Origin: Natrialbaceae archaeon B1-Br10_E2g27
GTDB taxonomy: Archaea > Halobacteriota > Halobacteria > Halobacteriales > Natrialbaceae
Assembly (NCBI GenBank): GCA_001563885.1
Contig: LKMM01000018.1
Span: forward strand, 1 to 16,858
Reading direction: 5' to 3'
Length of the DNA: 16,858 nt
This document shows positions 1 through 7,484 of the stretch, piece by piece (position 1 is the stretch's first letter; each line of letters starts with the position of its first letter). The position numbers and the translations under genes were made by a program. The notes under the pieces were generated by a model. The model did no database searches, was not told the origin of the DNA, and saw nothing but the letters and a program-made list of their open reading frames with translations.

Positions 1-629
1 CGGACGAGCAAGAACCCCTCGAGGACCAAGCGCTTGCACAAACTGATGGTGACGCTCGATATCTCGCCATCGTTGTCGAAGCGGAGTCGCTGGCCCAAGA
101 GGACATCGACGCCGCCCGCGACGCCGCGGTGAGCTACCTCGAGAGCGACGATTCCGACGCAAGCGAGTTGTTAGACGAAGACCTCGCCGTTACGTTACAG
201 ACGAGCACCGAGTTACTCCAGCAACTACAGGACGTCCTCGATCTGTTACAGAACTTCATCGTCGGTATCGCGGCCATCTCGCTGGTCGTCGGTTCGATCG
301 GTATCGCGAACATCATGCTCGTTTCGGTCACCGAGCGAACCCGCGAGATCGGCATCATGAAAGCCGTCGGCGCACAAAACCGCGATGTCCTCGGGCTCTT
401 TCTGGCAGAGGCCGTTGTTCTCGGAGTTATCGGCGCACTCTTGGGCACTGTACTCGGACTCCTCGCGGGCTATCTGGGCGCGTGGTATATCGATCTGCCG
501 CTGGTCTACCCCATAGCGTACGTCGCACTCGCGATCGGCGTCGGCGTTCTCGTCGGCATCGCCTCCGGGCTCTATCCCGCCTGGCGAGCCGCCAGAACCG
601 ATCCGATCGACGCGCTCAGATACGAATGA
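1..629 (+). CDS. ABC transporter permease, MacB/FtsX type (3' part only)
   Basis: The reading frame is open from base 3, so the true start lies upstream of the window. The visible part is the end of an extracytoplasmic domain (through about base 230) followed by three membrane segments: one at NFIVGIAAISLVVGSIGIAN, one at EAVVLGVIGALLGTVLGLLA, and one at ALAIGVGVLVGIASGLYP. Between the first two sits the family signature TERTREIGIMKAVGA, and the protein ends with the typical PAWRAARTDPIDALRYE. In this family (FtsX-like permease, PF02687) the permease works with a cytoplasmic ATPase, either as a mechanotransmitter or as an exporter of lipoproteins or small molecules. The partner ATPase would be expected upstream, outside the window. 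The substrate cannot be told from this fragment. Family assignment is firm; function is not. Confidence 0.93.
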   Translation, partial: DEQEPLEDQALAQTDGDARYLAIVVEAESLAQEDIDAARDAAVSYLESDDSDASELLDEDLAVTLQTSTELLQQLQDVLDLLQNFIVGIAAISLVVGSIGIANIMLVSVTERTREIGIMKAVGAQNRDVLGLFLAEAVVLGVIGALLGTVLGLLAGYLGAWYIDLPLVYPIAYVALAIGVGVLVGIASGLYPAWRAARTDPIDALRYE

Positions 630-659
630 GGACCGGGTTACTCGCACAAGTGAGTCGGG

Positions 660-1081
660 CTACTCGTGCTCGAGGTCTGACTCCGCCGACGTGTCTCCCG
701 AGGAGACTCGAGGGTCTGGCCGACTGTCATCGGCCGCGTTTGATCCGTGTCTGTGCTCGTAGGCGTCGTCCTCAGGCGGCGAGTTGACCGGACGGCGAGT
801 CACGTTCGACGTTTCGCGAGTTCGAGGTCGGTGGCCGGAATCGTGCTCCCAGCGTGGGTCGCGGCCATCGTCGTGCATACCGAGGGTTCGTCGGGTCTTC
901 GTCCGCTGTGTGGGGTACTCCTGTGCGAGGTACGCGCCGAGATAGCCCCCTCACGACCGTCCGGGCCCTCGAGAAAGCCTGCCGTCGCGCCGCCGATAAC
1001 GGTCGAAAACGGGAGAAACGAGAGGACGATCCCCACGACTGCGCCGATAATCGCGTGGATGATGGTTCGGCTGCTTACCAT
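660..1081 (-). pseudogene. DUF5518-type membrane protein gene with internal out-of-frame deletion
   Basis: Read leftward from the ATG at 1081, the first 46 residues look like the start of a haloarchaeal DUF5518 small membrane protein: MVSSRTIIHAIIGAVVGIVL, then a short loop and the GFLEGPDGREG motif. Around bases 941-950 the sense jumps to another frame, where GGYLGAYLAQEYP appears. I recognise this as the usual C-terminal end of such proteins, and that frame stays open to a TAG at 660. The middle hydrophobic segments expected between these parts are absent. The simplest reading is an internal deletion that also shifted the frame. The unbroken first frame would instead make a 93-residue product with an uncharacteristic basic tail ending at 800. 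A sequencing error alone would not explain the missing centre. The family name is from memory of these sequences. Confidence 0.5.
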
Positions 1082-1199
1082 AGGGGTTCGACCACGAACA
1101 GGGAGAAAAAACGTCGGTATCGAGCGAGTACACTGATTCACGTACGTATGACAGACAGTATGAACCGTCTCCCAACAGGTCCGATGATACCAACACCAA

Positions 1200-2327
1200 T
1201 CAGTCGTTTGCCGGTCTCGATTCGGACTCGTCGAAGGAGGTGACCGCTCCTGAGTCGGACGCTTCCGATTCCTCGAGTTCCTCGGTCGGCGGCTCTTCGA
1301 TGAGTTCGGTGATCGACGCGTCGGTGTTGACCTCGTCAGCCAGCAGCGAGACGGCCTCGACGAAGACGGCGACGATCAGCGGGCCGACGACGATACCGAT
1401 TGCACCCATCGTAAAGAGACCGCCGGTGAACCCGACGAAATAGAGGCTCCCGGGAAGGCCGGCCGATCGACGTGCGAGTCGCGGTCGAACCGCGATATCG
1501 GGCAGCCAGGCGACGAGGCCAACGCCGAGAACCCCAACCAGCACTGCCGAAGCCAGTTCACCCGACGCGACGTGAAAGAGCGCGATGGGGACGATCAGCA
1601 GGCTCGGTCCGATGATCGGCACGAACTGGAGGATCGCCGAGATGAACGCGAGCGTAAAGGCGGCGTCGTAGCCAAGCGACCAGAACAGCAGATAGCCGAT
1701 AACTAACGTCGCGACCGACGTTGCAAGCTGGAGGACGTAGATCGCATACAGCGTCTCGCGGGCGCGTTTGGCCAGTGTGTGAACGATATCGCGATATGCC
1801 GGCGGAACTGGGGCGACGGCCGCCCGACCGGCCTCCTTGCCTTTGAGCAAGAGCGCAAACAACAGGATCACAAAGAGCGCAAACTTGATCGCAAGTACTG
1901 GCAACTGCGTCGCCAGCGAGAGTGCAATCCCGCTTACGAACTCAATGGCAAGCGTCTGGACTTCCGCGACCTCGATGACGTAGGTAAACTCAAAGGCCGT
2001 CACCGGAATCTCCGGCGGGACCTCCTCGAGGACGGCAATGACCTGATCGATCCGAACGTAGAGCGTATAGACGATCGGCGAAAAGACAGCGACTGCAGTG
2101 ACGAACCCGATGAGGGTCGCCGCTGCTGCTGCCGTCCACTCGGAGAATCCACGGCGTCGGTCGAGCCAGCCTTTGAGCGGCATCAACACGTACGCGACCG
2201 TCAACGCAAGCAGGATCGTCCCGAGTACCTCGAGCAAAATCGCACCCGTCAGGACACCGAGGACCACGACGACGCCGGCCAGAACGTATCGACGCCGACC
2301 GGAATTAGCGGTCGTTGTCACAGCCAT
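1200..2327 (-). CDS. AI-2E family (PerM-like) transporter
   Basis: The protein has 375 residues when started at the ATG at 2327. The frame extends further up, but the extra codons would run through the promoter region shared with the divergent gene, so the shorter start is chosen. It has the layout of PF01594: two N-terminal membrane helices (YVLAGVVVVLGVL, LEVLGTILLALTVAYVLMPL) with the PLKGWLDRR loop, a third helix, a long extracytoplasmic stretch with EVPPEIPVT, and then a block of helices with ILQFVPIIGPSLL and the family's glycine-rich end around GFTGGLFTMGAIGIVVGPLI. The C-terminus is very acidic. Bacterial relatives have been linked to autoinducer-2 or ion export, but the substrate in archaea is unknown. 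It is divergent from the substrate-binding protein gene, with 78 bases between the starts. Confidence 0.9.
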   Translation of the reverse strand: MAVTTTANSGRRRYVLAGVVVVLGVLTGAILLEVLGTILLALTVAYVLMPLKGWLDRRRGFSEWTAAAAATLIGFVTAVAVFSPIVYTLYVRIDQVIAVLEEVPPEIPVTAFEFTYVIEVAEVQTLAIEFVSGIALSLATQLPVLAIKFALFVILLFALLLKGKEAGRAAVAPVPPAYRDIVHTLAKRARETLYAIYVLQLATSVATLVIGYLLFWSLGYDAAFTLAFISAILQFVPIIGPSLLIVPIALFHVASGELASAVLVGVLGVGLVAWLPDIAVRPRLARRSAGLPGSLYFVGFTGGLFTMGAIGIVVGPLIVAVFVEAVSLLADEVNTDASITELIEEPPTEELEESEASDSGAVTSFDESESRPAND

Positions 2328-2405
2328 GACTCTCACCGAAATGGTAAAATTCTTCCTCTCGAATGGGACAGGACGCTTAAGCCATCGCGGCGTGAGCACT
2401 CGACA
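2328..2405. promoter_or_regulatory. Divergent promoter region
   Basis: These 78 bases separate the two divergent start codons. Rightward, a TATA-like CTTAAG at 2376-2381 sits about 25-30 bases before the ATG at 2406, fitting a leaderless transcript. Leftward, an A/T-rich GTAAAATT (plus strand 2344-2351) lies 17-24 bases before the ATG at 2327, slightly closer than usual. Assignment is by position and composition only. Confidence 0.5.
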
Positions 2406-3527
2406 ATGGATCGACGGAGGTTCGTCGGCACTGTTGGAACTGGGGCGATCGTTTCACTCGCCGGCTGTGGAGCGGTAGAAAACGGCGAGCCGACCGACGA
2501 CGCCACACCGGAAGACGACGGCGACGAGATCGACGACGAGCCCGAAAGCGATGGCAGCTTGCGCATTGCGACGTATAACTCGATGGTGACCGGCGACACT
2601 CCCGCCGGCGAGTGGATCACAGATCAGTTCGAACAGCAGGTCCCCGACGCCGACCTCGAGTGGACGATTCCGACAAGCGGGATCGACCACTACGTCAGGC
2701 GAACGCGACTGGACGGGGAAATCGACGCCGACGTCTACCTCGGGCTGAGCGTCGACGACCTCGTCTATGCGGACACCACGGCGAGCCGAGTGCTTTTTGA
2801 CGAACTCGAGCGGTCACAGCTCGAAAACGCCGACCGAATCCGCGAGGACCTCGCGTTCGACGACCCCGACGAGCGAGTCCTCCCAGTCGCAACGGGCTAC
2901 GTGACCCCAGTGTACGACGGCGAACGCCTCGAGTCGCCGGAAACCCTCGATTCGTTGCTCGAAGATGCGTACGAAGACACCCTTATCGTCCAAGATCCAC
3001 GCTACTCGATCCCCGGGCGTGCCTTTCTGCTGTGGACGATCGAGACCTACGGCGACGACTACCTCGAGTACTGGCGGGCGCTTGCAGACAACGGCCTCGA
3101 GATAGCCACCTCGTGGACGGAGACCTACCGCGAGAGCTTTCTCGAGGGCAACCGACCGATGGTCGTCTCTTACTCGACAGACCGGGTCGGAGCCGCCCTC
3201 GCCGGCCACAGCCTCGAGCGCCACCAGGTCGCGACGCCGGACGGCCAGGGGTATCGAAGCACCGAGGCCGTCGCCATCTTCGAGGGGACCGACGAACGCG
3301 ACCTCGCACTCGAGTTCATCGATTTCTTACTCGAGCCCGAAACCCAGGCCGAACTCGCCACGCGAAACGTCCAGTTTCCAGCCATCGAGTCCGATGACCT
3401 CGATCTCGATGATGCGTTCGACGAACACGCAGTCGAACCCGAGGAAACGGTAACGATGGCGTACGCTGACCTGTCTGCAAACCTTGAGGGATGGCTCGAG
3501 GCGTGGGTCGATGAAATTCCGGAGTGA
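2406..3527 (+). CDS. ABC substrate-binding lipoprotein, thiamine-type
   Basis: The protein has 373 residues from the ATG at 2406; a longer in-frame extension upstream lies antisense to the AI-2E gene and is rejected. The N-terminus is a twin-arginine signal (MDRRRF) with a lipobox LAGC at 18-21, so the protein is probably exported folded and lipid-anchored. An acidic linker (about 25-50) leads into a periplasmic-binding fold. Features resembling thiamine-binding TbpA/ThiB proteins include an early IATYNS strand, LPVATGYVTPVYD, QDPRYSIPGRAFLLWTIETY, and FLEGNRPMVVSYSTD. The end has EFIDFLLEPETQAELATRN, common in this group. No permease or ATPase gene is adjacent; the only permease of a matching class in the window is at its far right end. 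Thiamine is the best guess; iron or another small solute is possible. Confidence 0.85.
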   Translation: MDRRRFVGTVGTGAIVSLAGCGAVENGEPTDDATPEDDGDEIDDEPESDGSLRIATYNSMVTGDTPAGEWITDQFEQQVPDADLEWTIPTSGIDHYVRRTRLDGEIDADVYLGLSVDDLVYADTTASRVLFDELERSQLENADRIREDLAFDDPDERVLPVATGYVTPVYDGERLESPETLDSLLEDAYEDTLIVQDPRYSIPGRAFLLWTIETYGDDYLEYWRALADNGLEIATSWTETYRESFLEGNRPMVVSYSTDRVGAALAGHSLERHQVATPDGQGYRSTEAVAIFEGTDERDLALEFIDFLLEPETQAELATRNVQFPAIESDDLDLDDAFDEHAVEPEETVTMAYADLSANLEGWLEAWVDEIPE

Positions 3528-3535
3528 GAGACGAG

Positions 3536-3553
3536 CCCAGCTTTAACACTGGG
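3536..3553. promoter_or_regulatory. Inverted repeat enclosing a TATA-like element
   Basis: CCCAG and CTGGG form a 5-bp stem around CTTTAACA. This lies just after the substrate-binding protein stop and 21-38 bases before the next start at 3574. The A/T-rich centre is at TATA distance for a leaderless transcript, so the palindrome could be an operator. Equally, it could be a short terminator hairpin for the upstream gene. Confidence 0.4.
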
Positions 3554-3573
3554 AACGTGGTAGGTCGCCTCGC

Positions 3574-3957
3574 ATGCCTCTTGGACGGATACGCAGCGGC
3601 GACCCCGCACGAACGTCGAAACTCTACCTCGGGATCGGGGCGCTCTCGCTTCTGAAAGCGATTGCGGTCCGGGGCGACGAGGACCGATTCCGTCGCGAAC
3701 TCGTCGACGCCGGCCTGTTTCTTGCCGTCGGTCTCGCCCTCCGACAGTACAGCCAGCTCAAAGCCGAGAAACGAGCCGAACTCGAGTCACAGCTACCTGA
3801 CTGGCTGGTAACTCTCGCAGGCTCAAACGCGGCCAAACAGGGCGTCCGAACGATCGCAAAACAACGGCTCACGAGCGACCCCGACCCCGAACCCTCGATC
3901 CGAAAGCGTGCTCGTGGGCTCGTCTCGAGGTTTGCCGTTAGAACAGTTCCTGTGTGA
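3574..3957 (+). CDS. Hypothetical small membrane-associated protein
   Basis: The product has 127 residues and I do not recognise a named family. It shows two moderately hydrophobic stretches (LYLGIGALSLLKAIAV at about 17-32 and AGLFLAVGLALRQY at about 46-59) separated by a charged GDEDRFRREL segment, then a helix rich in Lys and Glu, and a basic Arg-rich C-terminus that also has several prolines. This would fit two membrane or membrane-surface helices with a cytoplasmic tail. Codon use looks like that of its neighbours. Its last 20 bases overlap the 3' end of lysC on the other strand (tail to tail). A TATA-like element inside a palindrome lies upstream. Confidence 0.72.
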   Translation: MPLGRIRSGDPARTSKLYLGIGALSLLKAIAVRGDEDRFRRELVDAGLFLAVGLALRQYSQLKAEKRAELESQLPDWLVTLAGSNAAKQGVRTIAKQRLTSDPDPEPSIRKRARGLVSRFAVRTVPV

Positions 3958-5116
3958 GTTCGAGGGCCTTCTCGCGGTCGTCCCAGTCGACGAACAACGC
4001 GACGCTTGTTGCACTCGTGATGACGTCCTGTAGGTGGATGCGCTCTTTGGCAAGCGGCGCGACGATGTCGCTGATGATCCCTGGCTGGTTGGGAATCTCG
4101 CCACCAGTGACACGAACGACCGCAACCGGCGAGCCGACAGTCACACTCGAGAGCTCATCACGGGCGATAACCTCACGGTGGAGGGTGTTTTCGGCCCGAC
4201 TGGCTTCGTCCTCGTCGACGTAAAACGTGATCGTGTCCATACCGCTTGCGACAGCGTCGACGTTGATGTCGTTTTCCGCGAGTGCCTTGCTCAGGTGATT
4301 GAACACGCCGGGCTGGTTTCGGATCGCCCGGCCGGCGACGGTCAGGCAGGCAAGTGGATGTTCACGAAGGTCGACGAGATTTTTGAACTCGCCTTCGATA
4401 CTCGTCCCACCCGAGAGGAGATCGCCGTGCTGGTAGTGGACGACGCGTACCGAGAGATTGCGGTCTTTGTACGACAGCGCCGACGGCGCGACGACCTCGG
4501 CACCGCGAAACGAGAGGTTCCGAAGTTCATCAACCGAAATCTTCCCGACGTTTCTGGCTCCCTCGACGACCCGCGGGTCACCCGTCATGACGCCCTCGAC
4601 GTCGGTCACGATGACGACTTCGTCAGCGTCCATATACTTGCCCATCATCACAGCCGTCGTATCGCTCCCACCACGTCCGAGCGTCGTGATCGAGCCGTCA
4701 GACCCCTCCGCGAGGAACCCGGTGAGGACCGGCACCGTATCACTGAGCCCGTCGGCAACCTCGAGGGCCCGTTTCTGGGTCTCCTCGACGTCGACTTCAC
4801 CGAACTCGTCGGTGATCACCGGCCAGCCGTCGCTTCCTGGTTCTAAGAAGACGGCGTCGATACCTCGCGAGGACAGTGCCGCTTTCAGCATTCGGACGGA
4901 GGTTCGCTCGCCCATGCTGACGATCTGGGCACGGTCGGCTTCGTCCGTCTCGAACGTGATATCCTCGAGCAAATCGTCCGTGGTCGATCCCATCGCGCTC
5001 GCAACGACGGCGATTTCGTGGCCGTCCTCGACGGCCGCGGCGATCGAGTCTGCAGCTCGGTTGATCCGGTCACCGCTCCCCAGACTCGTCCCACCGAACT
5101 TCGCGACTACGCGCAT
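3938..5116 (-). CDS. lysC: Aspartate kinase
   Basis: The enzyme phosphorylates L-aspartate with ATP, the first step toward lysine, threonine, methionine and isoleucine. The protein has 392 residues and starts with the kinase signature VVAKFGGTSLGSG (3-15). Other amino-acid-kinase motifs follow: SMGERTS, TLGRGGSDTTAV (substrate and nucleotide site), VTDVEGVMTGDPR and the S-F-R-G-A-E-V segment. Two ACT domains follow, one from about residue 255 (CLTVAGRAIRNQPGVFNHLS) and one from about 330 (VAVVRVTGGEIPNQPGIIS), so feedback control by an amino acid is expected. The length is somewhat short of the 400-450 residues common for this family. The start at 5116 is supported by a strong ribosome-binding site just upstream. 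The gene stands alone, convergent with the hypothetical gene on its 3' side. Confidence 0.96.
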   Translation of the reverse strand: MRVVAKFGGTSLGSGDRINRAADSIAAAVEDGHEIAVVASAMGSTTDDLLEDITFETDEADRAQIVSMGERTSVRMLKAALSSRGIDAVFLEPGSDGWPVITDEFGEVDVEETQKRALEVADGLSDTVPVLTGFLAEGSDGSITTLGRGGSDTTAVMMGKYMDADEVVIVTDVEGVMTGDPRVVEGARNVGKISVDELRNLSFRGAEVVAPSALSYKDRNLSVRVVHYQHGDLLSGGTSIEGEFKNLVDLREHPLACLTVAGRAIRNQPGVFNHLSKALAENDINVDAVASGMDTITFYVDEDEASRAENTLHREVIARDELSSVTVGSPVAVVRVTGGEIPNQPGIISDIVAPLAKERIHLQDVITSATSVALFVDWDDREKALELTQELF

Positions 5117-5120
5117 ACGA

Positions 5121-5128
5121 CACCCTCC
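5121..5128 (-). promoter_or_regulatory. Ribosome-binding site of lysC
   Basis: On the minus strand this reads GGAGGGTG, complementary to the archaeal 16S rRNA 3' end, four bases before the ATG at 5116. Most genes in the window have no such site, so lysC probably has a leadered transcript. Confidence 0.65.
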
Positions 5129-5282
5129 CTGGAACTTTCGGCCGGTTCTCGACTACCGTTGGCGTGGCTCATACTCCCCCCGTTACCAGAGCGAGCAAAT
5201 AACTGTGTCCCATTCGCCGCCGGTTCACACCAAGAACGCGGCCGTTCACATAAGCGTCGGTACATGATCGGTGCGCGCCGGG

Positions 5283-5290
5283 ATTTATAA
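5283..5290 (+). promoter_or_regulatory. TATA box for a leaderless transcript
   Basis: ATTTATAA is centred about 29 bases before the ATG at 5316. This is the distance expected if transcription begins at or next to the start codon. Confidence 0.65.
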
Positions 5291-5315
5291 CTGTGCGCGT
5301 CGATATCACACACTG

Positions 5316-5753
5316 ATGAACGTCCGGGACGCGCTCGAGGCCGACGCCGATGCGCTGGCAGCAATTGCGGACTCGCCGACCGACGTGATGCGAAATCTCG
5401 TTCACGATCGGACCGTCCGTGTCGCCGAAGACGGCACCCACGATCCCCACGCCGATGTCTCGAGTTCTCAGTACAGCGGCTCTAACCCCGAGGATCTACT
5501 CGGGTTCATCAGCTTCGATGCCAAAGCAGACACCGTCCACGTCACCCAACTCGACGGCACCGCAGACGCCTGTGAGCGACTGCTTGCCGAACCCGTCCGC
5601 TTTGCCGACAGCGAATCGATGGCCGTCGAAATTCTGGTCTCACCCAGTGACAGTACGATCCTCGAGGCAGCCGACGCCTTAGGCTTCGAACGCGCCGGCC
5701 GCGGCCCGCGATTCGATGGGAGTCGAACGGTTCGGTTTCGACTCGAGCCATAG
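5316..5753 (+). CDS. Small GNAT-like protein
   Basis: The product has 145 residues. The start at 5316 is chosen because a TATA box lies about 29 bases upstream; the in-frame extension further up would cross it. The N-terminus NVRDALEADADALAAIAD resembles the first strand and helix of GNAT acetyltransferases. The end has DALGFERAGRGPRFDG, typical of the last strands of that fold. The central acetyl-CoA binding motif (Q/R-x-x-G-x-G/A) is not visible; the region holds a Ser/Asn-rich insert (SSSQYSGSNPED) and LLGFISFDAKADTVHVTQLDG instead. It may therefore be a degenerate or non-catalytic GNAT fold. Its 3' end converges with that of the DP1 gene, with 12 bases between. Confidence 0.7.
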   Translation: MNVRDALEADADALAAIADSPTDVMRNLVHDRTVRVAEDGTHDPHADVSSSQYSGSNPEDLLGFISFDAKADTVHVTQLDGTADACERLLAEPVRFADSESMAVEILVSPSDSTILEAADALGFERAGRGPRFDGSRTVRFRLEP

Positions 5754-5765
5754 CACAGTCGGTGG

Positions 5766-7355
5766 CTAGCTGAACTTTTGGACTGTTACGTCGAGCGTAT
5801 CCAGATCGACGATGGGGGCATAGCCGGAGTCAGGGTCGATGTTGACGCTTTTTTGGAAGTCAGTCTGGGCCTGCCAGCAGCCGGAGTTGATCGCAAGGAC
5901 GTTGTGATACTTGCCAAAGCCGAGTTTGTGGACGTGGCCGGTATGGAAGATATCGGGCACCGTATCGATGGTAAGATAATCGCGTTCTTCGGGGGCAAGT
6001 CGCGTGTGACCACCGAACTGCGGGGCGACGTGACGTTTTTTCAGAAGGTGATACATCGCCTTGTGTGGGTCGTCGTAACTTGCTTTTTCTTCGGGAAGTT
6101 CGGCGATGACCTCATCCAGGCTAACCCCGTGATACATCAGGACGGAAACACCCTCGAGCGTGACCGTCGATGGGTTGCTCACGATCTGGGCATCGTGGGC
6201 CGACATGATCTCGCGAAGTTCCTCATCGAACCCGGGCTGGGGTTCGGCGAGTCGAACTGCGTCGTGGTTGCCAGGGATCATGACGATCTCGATGTCGCCG
6301 GGGACGAGTTTGAGATACTCGTTGAACGCCTCATACTGGTCGTAGATGTCGACGATATCGAGTTCCTCGTCCTGGTTTGGGTAGACACCGACGCCTTCGA
6401 CCATATCCCCGGCGATCAACAGATACTCGACGTGCTGGGCGGCTTCGGTGTGTAGCCAGTCGGCAAACGCCGTCCAGGCGTCGTGCATGAACTCCTGGCT
6501 GCCGACGTGGACGTCACTGATCAGCGCTGCCTGGACGTGACGATCGGCCGTCGACGGCTGATGTGTCCGAGGGACGTCCGGGAAGTACATCGCGTCGACA
6601 AAAGCGATCCCCGAATCACCCGATAAGGTCCCTTCCATCGCGAGTACCTCATCACAGAGCAGTTCCTCGACCAGATCCGCATACTCCCGGTCTTTCATCA
6701 CGAGCCACGGGAAGGTCCCAGTCGCATCCTCGAGTTCGACCAACCAGTGGCCACTTGCCGTCGAGCGAACGTCGTTGACCAGCCCAACCATTGCGACCTC
6801 CTCGCCACCCGGCATATCTTCGATTGCGGTCGCCGGCCGATGATTGACTCGCCCGCGAAGCTTCGATCCCAACCGCTCGAGACGATCCCGGAAAACGGCG
6901 ACGAAATCCTCGTACGCGCCGGTACCAGTGCTCTGGCCGGTCATATCTCCGGTGATCTCGAGTGAGCGAAGGGCAGGGTCGACCGAACGGGCCGCCGTGT
7001 CCGACCCCTTCGTTTCAACTGGAGATCGATCCACAGATCCACTGGAGTGGGTCGGGGATGTTCCAGTCGAAACGGAGGGGTCTGGCTCCGGGGCGCTCGA
7101 TGTCGTGTTGTCGGTAGCGTCCGTCGTCGACGGGGTCGATACTACTCCGTCAGCAAGAGCCGCCTCGACGTGGTCGGCCCGAACGACGAGTGTATCCTCA
7201 GGGAGGGTCTCGACGATAGACTCGAGGGCCGCGTTCGGATCAGGAGCCGAGGCGAGTTTCGTCACCGCCTCGCGTTCTGCGTTGTAGCCACGGCTCGCGA
7301 GTTCGCTAACGATCCGGGCCTGTCCCTCGAGTGGCACACCACTCGCATTCGGCAC
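5766..7355 (-). CDS. polB: DNA polymerase D (Pol II) small subunit DP1, 3'-5' exonuclease
   Basis: DP1 is the proofreading subunit of the euryarchaeal replicative polymerase D. The product has 529 residues and starts with GTG at 7355. An N-terminal helical domain (about 1-70) is followed by a low-complexity Ser/Thr/Asp linker (about 72-135). An OB-fold region comes next (about 185-260, EVAMVGLVNDVRST), then a calcineurin-like phosphoesterase domain. Its metal-binding motifs are intact: SDVHVGS (280-286), AGDMVEG (315-321), PGNHD (361-365), YHG (408-410) and TGHVHK (472-477). A DP1-sec11-orc1 order is familiar at haloarchaeal main origins. The linker codons contain two ORB motifs (7005-7023 and 7062-7080) in opposite orientation. 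The gene is divergent from sec11. Usage of polB versus dp1/polD1 varies between databases. Confidence 0.96.
   Translation of the reverse strand: MPNASGVPLEGQARIVSELASRGYNAEREAVTKLASAPDPNAALESIVETLPEDTLVVRADHVEAALADGVVSTPSTTDATDNTTSSAPEPDPSVSTGTSPTHSSGSVDRSPVETKGSDTAARSVDPALRSLEITGDMTGQSTGTGAYEDFVAVFRDRLERLGSKLRGRVNHRPATAIEDMPGGEEVAMVGLVNDVRSTASGHWLVELEDATGTFPWLVMKDREYADLVEELLCDEVLAMEGTLSGDSGIAFVDAMYFPDVPRTHQPSTADRHVQAALISDVHVGSQEFMHDAWTAFADWLHTEAAQHVEYLLIAGDMVEGVGVYPNQDEELDIVDIYDQYEAFNEYLKLVPGDIEIVMIPGNHDAVRLAEPQPGFDEELREIMSAHDAQIVSNPSTVTLEGVSVLMYHGVSLDEVIAELPEEKASYDDPHKAMYHLLKKRHVAPQFGGHTRLAPEERDYLTIDTVPDIFHTGHVHKLGFGKYHNVLAINSGCWQAQTDFQKSVNIDPDSGYAPIVDLDTLDVTVQKFS
7005..7023 (-). repeat. 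ORB-like element A, inside the DP1 linker
   Basis: The minus strand reads TCCAGTTGAAACGAAGGGG, one mismatch from the origin element at 11359. It is read in the sense of the gene and encodes PVETKG (residues 112-117) in the disordered linker. It forms an inverted pair with the element at 7062, their TCC ends facing each other across 38 bases. Confidence 0.75.
7062..7080 (+). repeat. ORB-like element B, inside the DP1 linker (antisense)
   Basis: The plus strand reads TCCAGTCGAAACGGAGGGG, identical in all 19 bases to the element at 13618, downstream of oapC. It is antisense to the DP1 gene, where the codons give PSVSTG (residues 93-98). Between A and B lies a small palindrome, CCACT-GG-AGTGG, at 7039-7050. 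Confidence 0.75.
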
Positions 7356-7484
7356 CGAGAAAAAAAGGATAGCGATCCGGCGGACACTCGAGGGGGTGAT
7401 TCAGCGCGAGTGAAACTGATAGCAGCGTCGTTGTGTAATCCGAGGGGGAAAGTTGATTGCGCCCCCCGGCAAAAAGCGGGGACA

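Noticed and set aside
1779..2405. In-frame extension upstream of the substrate-binding protein
   Set aside because: It is antisense to the AI-2E gene, and the Tat lipoprotein signal at 2406 fixes the start.
4034..4846. Long plus-strand frame opposite lysC
   Set aside because: It is a mirror frame common in GC-rich genes; lysC is unmistakable.
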